Below, one piece after another: positions 6,256 to 12,614 of a stretch of DNA of 12,614 nt. Made by a program: the position numbers and the translations under genes. This DNA is from an uncultured Campylobacter sp. GTDB lineage: Bacteria; Campylobacterota; Campylobacteria; Campylobacterales; Campylobacteraceae. The stretch covers positions 1 to 12,614 of the forward strand of contig NZ_CALKTC010000002.1 in assembly GCF_937996225.1 (NCBI RefSeq). The letters are read 5' to 3'. The stretch's first letter is position 1; each line of letters begins with the position of its first letter. The notes below the pieces were generated by a model. It was not told the DNA's origin. It saw only the letters and a program-made list of their open reading frames with translations, and searched no databases.

Positions 6256-6256
6256 C

Positions 6257-8539
6257 TTACTTGATTATGTCGCGCTGGCCTTTGGCGTTGATCTCGCTCA
6301 AAACACCCATCTGTTCGAGCTGTTCGATGATCGTCGCGGCGCGGTTATACCCGATACGCAAGCGGCGCTGCAGGTAGCTGATCGAGGTTTTCTCCTCCTC
6401 CAAGACTATCGCCTTCGCCTCGTCGTAAAGCTCGTCAAGCACGATATTTTGCGGATTGATTATACCGCCTTCTTGCTTGGCGCCCTCGTTTTCGATCAAA
6501 AATCTCTCGTCATAAACGACGCTTTCTTGCGCTTTTAAAAATTCTGCGATTTTGTTGATCTCATTCTCGGTCGTAAACGGCGCATGCAGGCGGATGAGCC
6601 CTGGCGCGGTAGGCGGCGTAAACAGCATATCGCCACGCCCAAGCAAGCTGTCCGCGCCCATCTGATCCAAAATCACCTTGCTATCGACCTTTGAGCCCAC
6701 GCGGAAGCTGATACGGCTAGGCAGATTCGCCTTTATCAGCCCCGTGACGACGTCCACGCTAGGGCGCTGCGTCGCTACGATGAGATGGATGCCGCTAGCG
6801 CGCGCCATCTGCGCCAAACGCGCGATATAGTGCTCCACATCCTTGCCGCTCGTCATCATCAGATCCGCGAGCTCATCGATGATAACGACAATGTAAGGCA
6901 AAATGTCGCCCCCCTCGCGCAGCATCTTTTCGTTATAGTTGTCGATATTTTTCGTCCTGTTTTGCGCCATGAGCGAGTAGCGTTGCTCCATCTCCGAAAC
7001 AAGATTACTTAGTGCGATGATCGCCTGCTTAGGCTGCGTGATGACGGGCGTTAGCAGGTGCGGTATGTCGTTGTAGATGCTAAACTCAAGCATCTTCGGA
7101 TCGATCATTATAAGGCGCAGGCTCTTGGGCGAGTTGCGATACAAAAGGCTAAGCAGCATGGCGTTGATGCCCACGCTCTTGCCGCTTCCGGTGGTGCCTG
7201 CGATGAGAAGGTGCGGCAGTTTCTTAAGATCGGTAACGAACGGCTGCCCCACGATGTCCTTGCCAAGCACGATCGTAAGCGGACTGGAAGCGCTTTTAAA
7301 CACGTCGCTTTCTAAAATTTCGCGCAGATAGATCGTATCGATATTTTGATTCGGAATCTCGATGCCTACGACGTCTTTGCCCGGAACCGGCGCTTGGATG
7401 CGGATGGTCTGCGCCCGAAGAGCCATCGCCAGATCATCTTGCAGCGTTAGAATTTTACTTACCTTGATGTGCGCGGCGGGGCGAAACTCAAAGGTCGTAA
7501 CGACAGGACCCGAGTAAGTCCGCACCACGTCGCCGTCGATCTTAAATTTACGCAGCTTATCGAGCAGGTCGTAAATTTTACGATCGATCTCGCTCTCGTC
7601 GATGTTACTTTTCTTTTTCGGCGGCAAGTTTAAAAAATCAAGCGGCGGCAGCTTAAAATCCTTGGGCTTAGCCACCCTGCCCTTATCGAGCTGATCCAAA
7701 AGCCTTTTGTTTTCGGCGACCTCGCTTAGGCGCTCGACCCTTTTTAGCCTGCTCGGCTTTCCCTTTTGTGGCATTTTAAGCTCGCGTTCAGCGGAAGCTT
7801 GCAGACCATGTGCATCACTGAAATTCTGCTCATTCTCGGGTTCGCGAGCATCGTTTAAATTTTGAAAATTTTGCCCACTTTCAAAACCGCGTCCGCTTGC
7901 GCCCTGCTCCGCAAAATTACCCTGTTTCGCCGAATTGTCCTCTGTGCTCAAAGTGTCATTCGAAACGTTAAAATTTTCCGCACCTCTCAATCCTTGCGCA
8001 GACGAATGCTTTGCAAGCCCGCCTCTTTGCGCCGCATCCGCATCGCTAGCAAAATCATCTCCAATTCCATCCTGTGAGCTTTCGTCTCTTGAGCCAATAA
8101 AGCAGTTTTTGATGATGTCGGTAAAGCGGTCTTCAAATATAAGCACTAGCGAAAGCACAAAAATCGTAATATTAAAAATCCACACACCGACGCTTCCGAT
8201 CATTCGCCTAAGTCCGTCCACCGCGAAGCTGCCGACTGCTCCGCCACTAGCGCCAAAGAGACTCGACTGCACCATCAAAATGGTAAAAAACAGCAAAATG
8301 GCTCCGATGCTAAACTCAAAAAATCTAAAGTCAAAACCGCGAAAATGCTTATAGGCTACGTATGCTAAGGCGAGCAAAAATAGCGGATAGATGTATGCAA
8401 AATAGCCGAATAGCTGGGTATTAAATGAGCGGATGGCGTTGCCTGCGCTGCCTACAAGCGCGGAATCGGGCGCAATAGTAGCAAGCCCAAAAAATATTAT
8501 GATAGCCGATACGACGATAAAATATATTTCTTTAACTAT
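6257..8539 (-). CDS. ftsK: FtsK-type DNA translocase; start codon uncertain
   Basis: FtsK pumps chromosomal DNA through the closing septum and activates chromosome-dimer resolution. The reading frame is open from 8548 to 6257. TTG at 8377 is the first ATG/GTG/TTG and would give 706 residues, but it removes the first membrane segment. The frame upstream encodes K-E-I-Y-F-I-V-V-S-A-I-I-I-F-F-G-L-A (segment 1) and is preceded by AAGGA at 8550-8546, so the real start is probably near ATC 8542 or ATA 8539 (about 760 residues). Numbered from 8539: four membrane segments in about 1-140, a polar linker rich in Ala, Gln, Glu and Asn to about 290, the RecA-like motor with Walker A GTTGSGKS near 446 and Walker B V-V-I-I-D-E-L-A-D near 550, then a C-terminal winged-helix gamma domain (S-Y-L-Q-R-R-L-R-I-G-Y-N-R-A-A) that reads DNA polarity signals. 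The terminator at 8625-8652 separates it from the gspF gene. Confidence 0.93.
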   Translation of the reverse strand: MVKEIYFIVVSAIIIFFGLATIAPDSALVGSAGNAIRSFNTQLFGYFAYIYPLFLLALAYVAYKHFRGFDFRFFEFSIGAILLFFTILMVQSSLFGASGGAVGSFAVDGLRRMIGSVGVWIFNITIFVLSLVLIFEDRFTDIIKNCFIGSRDESSQDGIGDDFASDADAAQRGGLAKHSSAQGLRGAENFNVSNDTLSTEDNSAKQGNFAEQGASGRGFESGQNFQNLNDAREPENEQNFSDAHGLQASAERELKMPQKGKPSRLKRVERLSEVAENKRLLDQLDKGRVAKPKDFKLPPLDFLNLPPKKKSNIDESEIDRKIYDLLDKLRKFKIDGDVVRTYSGPVVTTFEFRPAAHIKVSKILTLQDDLAMALRAQTIRIQAPVPGKDVVGIEIPNQNIDTIYLREILESDVFKSASSPLTIVLGKDIVGQPFVTDLKKLPHLLIAGTTGSGKSVGINAMLLSLLYRNSPKSLRLIMIDPKMLEFSIYNDIPHLLTPVITQPKQAIIALSNLVSEMEQRYSLMAQNRTKNIDNYNEKMLREGGDILPYIVVIIDELADLMMTSGKDVEHYIARLAQMARASGIHLIVATQRPSVDVVTGLIKANLPSRISFRVGSKVDSKVILDQMGADSLLGRGDMLFTPPTAPGLIRLHAPFTTENEINKIAEFLKAQESVVYDERFLIENEGAKQEGGIINPQNIVLDELYDEAKAIVLEEEKTSISYLQRRLRIGYNRAATIIEQLEQMGVLSEINAKGQRDIIK

Positions 8540-8564
8540 GATTGATCCTTAAATTTAAAGCGGT

Positions 8565-8570
8565 ATTTTA
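8565..8570 (-). promoter_or_regulatory. Possible -10 box for ftsK
   Basis: On the minus strand TTTGGCTAAAAT ends in TAAAAT, close to the TATAAT-like -10 of Campylobacter sigma-70 promoters, which often lack a clear -35. It lies between the gspF terminator and the AAGGA ribosome site of ftsK, at a sensible distance. This rests on sequence resemblance only. Confidence 0.35.
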
Positions 8571-8624
8571 GCCAAACGAAGGTTAAAATTTTATTTGAAG
8601 GATGAAATTTTAATGCTTTGATAA

Positions 8625-8652
8625 AATTCCGCGCCCTCACAGGCGCGGAATT
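8625..8652 (-). terminator. Intrinsic terminator after the gspE-gspF operon
   Basis: Perfect 11-bp arms (AATTCCGCGCC and GGCGCGGAATT) enclose a 6-nt loop, followed on the minus strand by TTTATC. It starts 7 bp beyond the gspF stop codon. This is a classical Rho-independent terminator and implies that ftsK has its own promoter. Confidence 0.88.
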
Positions 8653-8659
8653 AAAGGGG

Positions 8660-9904
8660 TTAGTTTTTGACGGCTTTGCCCAGATCCCACATAGGCATAA
8701 AGATACCCAGAGCCAAAAGAAGAACCATGCCCGCCATAAAAAATAGCATGATCGGCTCGACGTAGCTTGAGATATTATCGATGATATCATCAAATTTCTC
8801 TTTATAATAATCCGTGACGTTACCGAGCATCTTATCGAGGTTACCGGCCTGCTCGCCCGCACTGATCATCTGAATAAGCATACTCTCATAAAGCCCTGTA
8901 TTGTTAAACGCCTCTGTTAGGCTCACGCCCTGCTGCACGGCGATTTTAACGGTAGAGAGCTTCTCTTTTAAAGTATGATTATCCACCATTAAAACAGATG
9001 TATCTAGTGCATCTGCGATAGGAATACCCGCTCGCACAAGCTCTGTAAAAATAAGCATAAATCGCGACATAGTCGAGAAAAATATGATCTTACCAAATAG
9101 ATAGACCTTTAAAATCGTCTTGTCAAAGCCCTTTTTAAACTCAGGGTTATTGCGATATGCCCATCTAAGAGCTATGATAGTGCCTATGATGCCCGCTAAA
9201 ACAAAAATTCCATAATTATTAAGAGTGCTTTCGATACCAAGTAGAATTCTAGTAGGTAGTGGCAAATCCGCGCCCAAATCCTCAAAAATCTCGCGGAATT
9301 TCGGCACGACATACATCATCAAGACCGAAAATGCAATCGCCATAACGATCATAAGGATCATCGGATAACGCATCGCCTTTTTAAATTTACGCTGGTTCTC
9401 CCAAAGCTCTTGAAGCATAGCGGCAAGCTTGGCTAGAGATTCTGCCATATTACCGGTTGCTTCGCCCAGACTTACCATCGCAACGACGACATCACCGAGC
9501 TGACCTCTAAATTTTTCCGTAGACTCTGTCAAACTAAGACCTGCGTTAAGATCATCGTTCATAGCACTAAAAATCTCTTTTAGCGTCTTATCCTCTGCCG
9601 CCCTTGCGACCTCTTTGATCGAGTCGTGGATTGAAATTCCGGCATTTGTCATAACCGAAAGCTGACGGATCGACGCCACTAACGGCAGTGTTCTAACTCT
9701 TCCGCTACCACCCAGCATGCGCGAAACCTGCGCCTTAAAATCGCCGCCCGTATTGGCTACGACCTGGGTTTCACCTCTTTTTACGATCGTCCCGCCTACG
9801 CGCTGCTTCATGAGGTTGTTTGCTTGCACCTTATCGCTAGCTTGCAAAAACATCTTCCTTCTTGCGCCCTTGGCGTTGTATTCAACTTCTAATTGCTTTT
9901 TCAT
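8660..9904 (-). CDS. ctsF: GspF/PilC-type inner-membrane platform protein (probable CtsF)
   Basis: This encodes 414 residues, the usual length for GspF/PilC. The family forms the inner-membrane platform that couples the cytoplasmic ATPase to pseudopilin assembly. The protein has an N-terminal cytoplasmic region and two homologous GspF domains (about 65-190 and 270-395). The first contains L-S-V-M-T-N-A-G-I-S-I and the second T-E-L-V-R-A-G-I-P-I-A-D-A-L. Membrane segments lie at about 180-203, 228-250 and 385-408. The ATG overlaps the gspE stop as ATGA, so the two are translationally coupled. In Campylobacter jejuni the equivalent pair, CtsE and CtsF, is needed for natural transformation. MshG or GspF would be equally fair names; the symbol is inferred from family and gene order. 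Confidence 0.9.
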   Translation of the reverse strand: MKKQLEVEYNAKGARRKMFLQASDKVQANNLMKQRVGGTIVKRGETQVVANTGGDFKAQVSRMLGGSGRVRTLPLVASIRQLSVMTNAGISIHDSIKEVARAAEDKTLKEIFSAMNDDLNAGLSLTESTEKFRGQLGDVVVAMVSLGEATGNMAESLAKLAAMLQELWENQRKFKKAMRYPMILMIVMAIAFSVLMMYVVPKFREIFEDLGADLPLPTRILLGIESTLNNYGIFVLAGIIGTIIALRWAYRNNPEFKKGFDKTILKVYLFGKIIFFSTMSRFMLIFTELVRAGIPIADALDTSVLMVDNHTLKEKLSTVKIAVQQGVSLTEAFNNTGLYESMLIQMISAGEQAGNLDKMLGNVTDYYKEKFDDIIDNISSYVEPIMLFFMAGMVLLLALGIFMPMWDLGKAVKN

Positions 9905-11649
9905 TGTTTAGCCACCCTATAAATTTCTTCTATACTAGTTACTCCGCGCGCAGCACGTATAACACCATCTTCAAACATATCTATAAAACCCTCCTCCTTC
10001 GCTAAGGCTCTCATATCGTCCTTTGAGCCGCCGTTAGCGATCAAGCTCTGCATTTTATCGGTAATAGGTAAAATTTCACTAATCATCTCACGCCCCATAT
10101 AGCCCGTTTGACCGCATTGATCACAACCTACGGCCTTAAAAAATGTGTATTTTTCAGGCAAGAATTCCTTTAGCTGATCAAGCATCGATTTAGGCAGATT
10201 TGTAGGCTGTTTGCAGTGTGGGCAAAGCTTTCGCACGAGACGCTGTGCCTCTACTGCAATGAGCGCACCGCTTATGAGGTAGGCCTCTATACCCATATCC
10301 ACTATTCGCGGGATCGCACTAACGGCGTCGTTGGTGTGTAGGGTCGAGAAAACCAAGTGTCCAGTAAGAGCAGCCTGGATCGCGATCCTAAGGGTCTCTT
10401 GATCACGGATCTCACCGATCATTATGATGTCAGGGTCTTGTCTTAAGATCGAGCGCAATGCTGAAGCAAAGGTAAGACCCGCTTTTTCGTTAACTTGGAC
10501 TTGTTGGATTAAATTTACTTGATACTCTACCGGATCTTCTACGGTAATAACCTTAGTATCGATATTTTTAATATCGTTTAGCGCTGCATATAGCGTCGTA
10601 GACTTACCGCTTCCAGTAGGTCCGGTAACCAAGATAATACCATATGGAGCCTTCATAGCGTTATTAAATTTCTTAAAGCTATCAGGGTGCATACCGAGCT
10701 TTTCCAGACTTATGATAACCTTGGATTTATCTAGGATACGCATAACGGTAGATTCGCCATTGATAATAGGCAGTGTCGAGATACGAAAGTCATATTCGCG
10801 ACCTGAAATTTTCATACTAAACCTGCCGTCCTGCGGCTTGCGGCGCTCGGCGATATCCATATTCGAAAGTAGCTTCAATCGGCTTACTAGCGGCGGATAG
10901 ATATCTTTATCAAAGATAAAAATTTCAGCGAGCATTCCGTCGATTCTGGTACGCACGACGCAGTTATTCTCGGTAGGCTCGATGTGAATATCACTACCGC
11001 GCATCTTAATAGACTGGCTGATTATCATCTCAATGAGCTTCAAAATCGCCGAGGTATCATCGCTACTTCCGCTACCGCCAGTGTTGGCGAGCTCTTTGCG
11101 GATCTCTGCTACGAGCCCCTTAATACTCTCTGAAAGCTCAAGCTTAGATAGATATTTATTTACTTGATTCGGATCGGCTACTACGATTTTAAGCAGCTGT
11201 TTACTAAACATAGCCTGCGCTTTATCTTGCGACTCAAGATTAAACGGATCAGAAAAAGCAACGTAAATATTCAGATCATCCGCTTTAACCGGTATCACGC
11301 CGTATCTTTTAAGCTGTGCGGTAGGAGTGCGTTCCGATAGTCTGAAGTCTATGTCGATATCGTCTAAATTCATATACGACAGGTTCATTTTCTTGGCTAG
11401 AATTTGCAAAAATTCCTTCGGATCCATCGAAAATTTTTCGCTTATATCGTCAAATTCTATCTGACGACGTTTGTATAGCTCAACTAAAATTGAGCAAAAA
11501 TCATCCTGGCTTAGATAGTTATCTCCGACTAAAACCTCTCCTAGCGTCAGGCCGATATCCATCTTGTCCTTAATTTCCGGAACAACGGTGCTAGTAAGGA
11601 TATTGTTTCGTATTAAAATCGCAACAATCTGCTCTTCAATCTTTGTCAT
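9901..11649 (-). CDS. ctsE: GspE/PilB-type secretion ATPase (probable CtsE)
   Basis: This encodes 582 residues from ATG 11649. TTG 11661 is possible, but the ATG has GGTGA just upstream and overlaps the previous gene less. It is a hexameric ATPase that drives pseudopilus or DNA-uptake assembly from the cytoplasm. An N-terminal MshEN/GspE-N domain (L-T-L-G-E-V-L-V, then Y-L-S-Q-D-D-F) is followed by the linker, a domain with S-D-I-H-I-E-P, Walker A GPTGSGKS near residue 343, the Asp box and E-D-P-V-E-Y, Walker B I-M-I-G-E-I-R-D near 410, the His box T-G-H-L-V-F-S-T-L-H-T-N, and a tetracysteine zinc site (C-P-H-C near 474, C-D-Q-C near 507), typical of GspE/PilB rather than PilT. All motifs are intact. 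Its partner gspF overlaps its stop codon. In Campylobacter jejuni the orthologue is a competence factor. Confidence 0.92.
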   Translation of the reverse strand: MTKIEEQIVAILIRNNILTSTVVPEIKDKMDIGLTLGEVLVGDNYLSQDDFCSILVELYKRRQIEFDDISEKFSMDPKEFLQILAKKMNLSYMNLDDIDIDFRLSERTPTAQLKRYGVIPVKADDLNIYVAFSDPFNLESQDKAQAMFSKQLLKIVVADPNQVNKYLSKLELSESIKGLVAEIRKELANTGGSGSSDDTSAILKLIEMIISQSIKMRGSDIHIEPTENNCVVRTRIDGMLAEIFIFDKDIYPPLVSRLKLLSNMDIAERRKPQDGRFSMKISGREYDFRISTLPIINGESTVMRILDKSKVIISLEKLGMHPDSFKKFNNAMKAPYGIILVTGPTGSGKSTTLYAALNDIKNIDTKVITVEDPVEYQVNLIQQVQVNEKAGLTFASALRSILRQDPDIIMIGEIRDQETLRIAIQAALTGHLVFSTLHTNDAVSAIPRIVDMGIEAYLISGALIAVEAQRLVRKLCPHCKQPTNLPKSMLDQLKEFLPEKYTFFKAVGCDQCGQTGYMGREMISEILPITDKMQSLIANGGSKDDMRALAKEEGFIDMFEDGVIRAARGVTSIEEIYRVAKQ

Positions 11650-11654
11650 CGCGA

Positions 11655-12194
11655 TCACCAATAAATTTTAATCGAGCTAAGCTTATCGCCAGCGTAAATT
11701 GCAATTACCATCTTTTTTACCTCTTCCTCTTCTTTGATAAAAAGCTCGGCGCGCTCGCCGTTTTCTAGGGTAAAGACATACGTATCACTCTTTTTTACGT
11801 ATGCTCTCTCCGTAAATTTATCAAAAATTTCAGACAAAATATAATTGATCTTAGGCGTGCGAATATAGCTAATATCCACGCCGTCGCAAAGCGCCAAATA
11901 AAGCATCTTTTTTTGAAAAATTATAGTCGAATAAAGAGAGGCATTCTCGCGAGCCTCTTTGGTCTTATAAAGCATCACCGTAGGCACGACGAGCTCATTT
12001 ACTTTATCCATCTTAAGGCACGCTTTGGCATACATATTTGCAAGTGCCTCGCTCTGCTCCTCGATGAATAAATTTCGCACGCTTTCTTGGCAGATACGGT
12101 TATACTGACCGATCTGATCCCAGTTGCGCACGTCATCGGCACTAACTGCAAATAACGACGCGATCGCAAAAGCTAAAATATATAAAATTTTCAT
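11655..12194 (-). CDS. Secreted hypothetical protein of the competence/secretion operon
   Basis: This encodes 179 residues. The N-terminus MKILYILAFAIASLFAVSA is a clear signal peptide, giving a periplasmic product. The mature part is mostly helical (D-Q-I-G-Q-Y-N-R-I-C-Q-E-S) and ends in an Glu/Lys-rich strand region closing with S-S-I-K-I-Y-W. Three Cys residues are seen. The ATG overlaps the upstream TPR gene's stop as ATGA, and the stop lies 5 nt from the gspE ATG, so it belongs to the same operon. No family is recognised. By position it resembles the small accessory proteins between the secretin/ATPase genes and ctsE in Campylobacter transformation clusters. A role in DNA uptake is inferred from context only. 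Confidence 0.85.
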   Translation of the reverse strand: MKILYILAFAIASLFAVSADDVRNWDQIGQYNRICQESVRNLFIEEQSEALANMYAKACLKMDKVNELVVPTVMLYKTKEARENASLYSTIIFQKKMLYLALCDGVDISYIRTPKINYILSEIFDKFTERAYVKKSDTYVFTLENGERAELFIKEEEEVKKMVIAIYAGDKLSSIKIYW

Positions 12195-12614
12195 AGTTTA
12201 TCGCTTCTTATCTTTGAAATGAGGTTAGAAATTTCGCTATTTTTCGCCTTTGCATTAAAGGTTTCAAGAGCGTAAAGCGCGTCTTCTTTACGACCCTTTT
12301 TATAATTGGCTTTGGCAAAAATTATCCAGCTAGCGACGTTGTCCTTATCAAGCTCATTTGACGTAAGAGCCCATTTGATCGCATTGTCGTAGTCTTTCTT
12401 ATTATACGCTTCTTCGGCTAGCGATAGCGAATACTCAATCTTATTCGTCGCGTAAAATTTGCTCTCCAAGCTCTGCTTGTCTTCGCTTAAATTTGAAGTT
12501 TTTATCTCAATCCTGGAACTTAGTGGAGCGCTACTTGCGGTATTTGTAGAACCTCCAGAGAAATTTGATTTAGGTGGCAATGGAGCGCGTCCAAAATCTA
12601 TAACCTCGTTTTTA
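12191..12614 (-). CDS. TPR-containing protein, 5' end outside window
   Basis: The frame is open through the right edge (residues K-N-E-V-I-D-F-G-R-A-P-L-P-P at the edge), so this is the C-terminal part; TTG 12580 is not the likely start. After a low-complexity Ser/Asn-rich stretch it carries tetratricopeptide-type helices (A-E-E-A-Y-N-K-K-D-Y-D-N-A-I-K-W-A, then A-K-A-N-Y-K-K-G-R-K-E-D-A-L-Y-A-L). Proteins of this kind in the same place are often annotated CDC27-family or MshN-like in epsilonproteobacteria and are thought to scaffold pilus-type machines. The ATGA overlap with the next gene shows coupling. Confidence 0.8.
   Translation of the reverse strand, partial: KNEVIDFGRAPLPPKSNFSGGSTNTASSAPLSSRIEIKTSNLSEDKQSLESKFYATNKIEYSLSLAEEAYNKKDYDNAIKWALTSNELDKDNVASWIIFAKANYKKGRKEDALYALETFNAKAKNSEISNLISKIRSDKL

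Larger units (their letters stand above)
4382..6256. other. Gene-free gap of about 1.9 kb between ftsW and ftsK
   Basis: No open frame here has a recognisable protein. Frames at 4450-4803 (minus) and 4981-5337 (plus) use TTG or ATG starts without good ribosome sites and translate to Cys/Arg/His-rich, low-credibility sequence. A minus-strand frame at 5860-6057 (TTG start, 65 residues, Cys-rich N-terminus, hydrophobic middle) is the best of them but has no convincing ribosome site or family. The region holds many inverted repeats and a degenerate tandem array, listed separately. No tRNA, rRNA or standard CRISPR was seen. It may be decayed genes, an untranslated RNA region or a structural DNA region. 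Confidence 0.7.

Noticed and set aside
7935..8354. 139-residue plus-strand frame
   Set aside because: Antisense to the membrane and linker part of ftsK; a shadow frame.

Overview
The window looks like chromosomal DNA from a Campylobacter or close epsilonproteobacterial relative. The evidence is the abundance of AAATTTTA-type words, the similarity of MurG, FtsW and FtsK to Campylobacter proteins, and a GspE/GspF pair set out like the Campylobacter competence (cts) or Sulfurospirillum Msh cluster. The fairly GC-rich murG-ftsW-ftsK part suggests one of the higher-GC oral species, such as C. gracilis or the C. rectus/showae group. The species is an inference.

Layout. (1) Positions 1-1820 are an AT-rich accessory strip. 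An IS1595-type transposase pseudogene on the minus strand runs off the left edge. It carries an in-frame stop and several short, mutually related insertions. Next come a 9-bp G tract, a small plus-strand membrane-protein gene broken by a frameshift, and an intact secreted Sel1-repeat, cysteine-rich (Hcp-like) protein gene that ends at a stem-loop. (2) Positions 2070-4381 hold murG and ftsW on the minus strand: the lipid II synthesis glycosyltransferase and the division-septum SEDS polymerase. (3) Positions 4382-6256 are an unusual gap of about 1.9 kb with no convincing gene. It is rich in inverted repeats and contains a degenerate tandem array of about 33 bp per unit built on TTTTAAAA. (4) Positions 6257-8539 are ftsK, the division DNA translocase. 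Its full reading frame lacks an ATG, GTG or TTG at the expected start. (5) Positions 8625-12614 hold, in minus-strand transcription order, a TPR protein (cut by the right edge), a secreted hypothetical protein, a GspE-type ATPase and a GspF-type inner-membrane protein. They overlap or nearly overlap and end at a strong intrinsic terminator.

How the genes fit together. The right-hand operon looks like part of a type II secretion/type IV pilus-like DNA-uptake machine: GspE powers assembly, GspF is the membrane platform, and the two upstream proteins are probable accessory factors. ftsK, ftsW and murG all serve division and septal wall synthesis but are probably separate transcription units. The left strip has nothing evident to do with either set.
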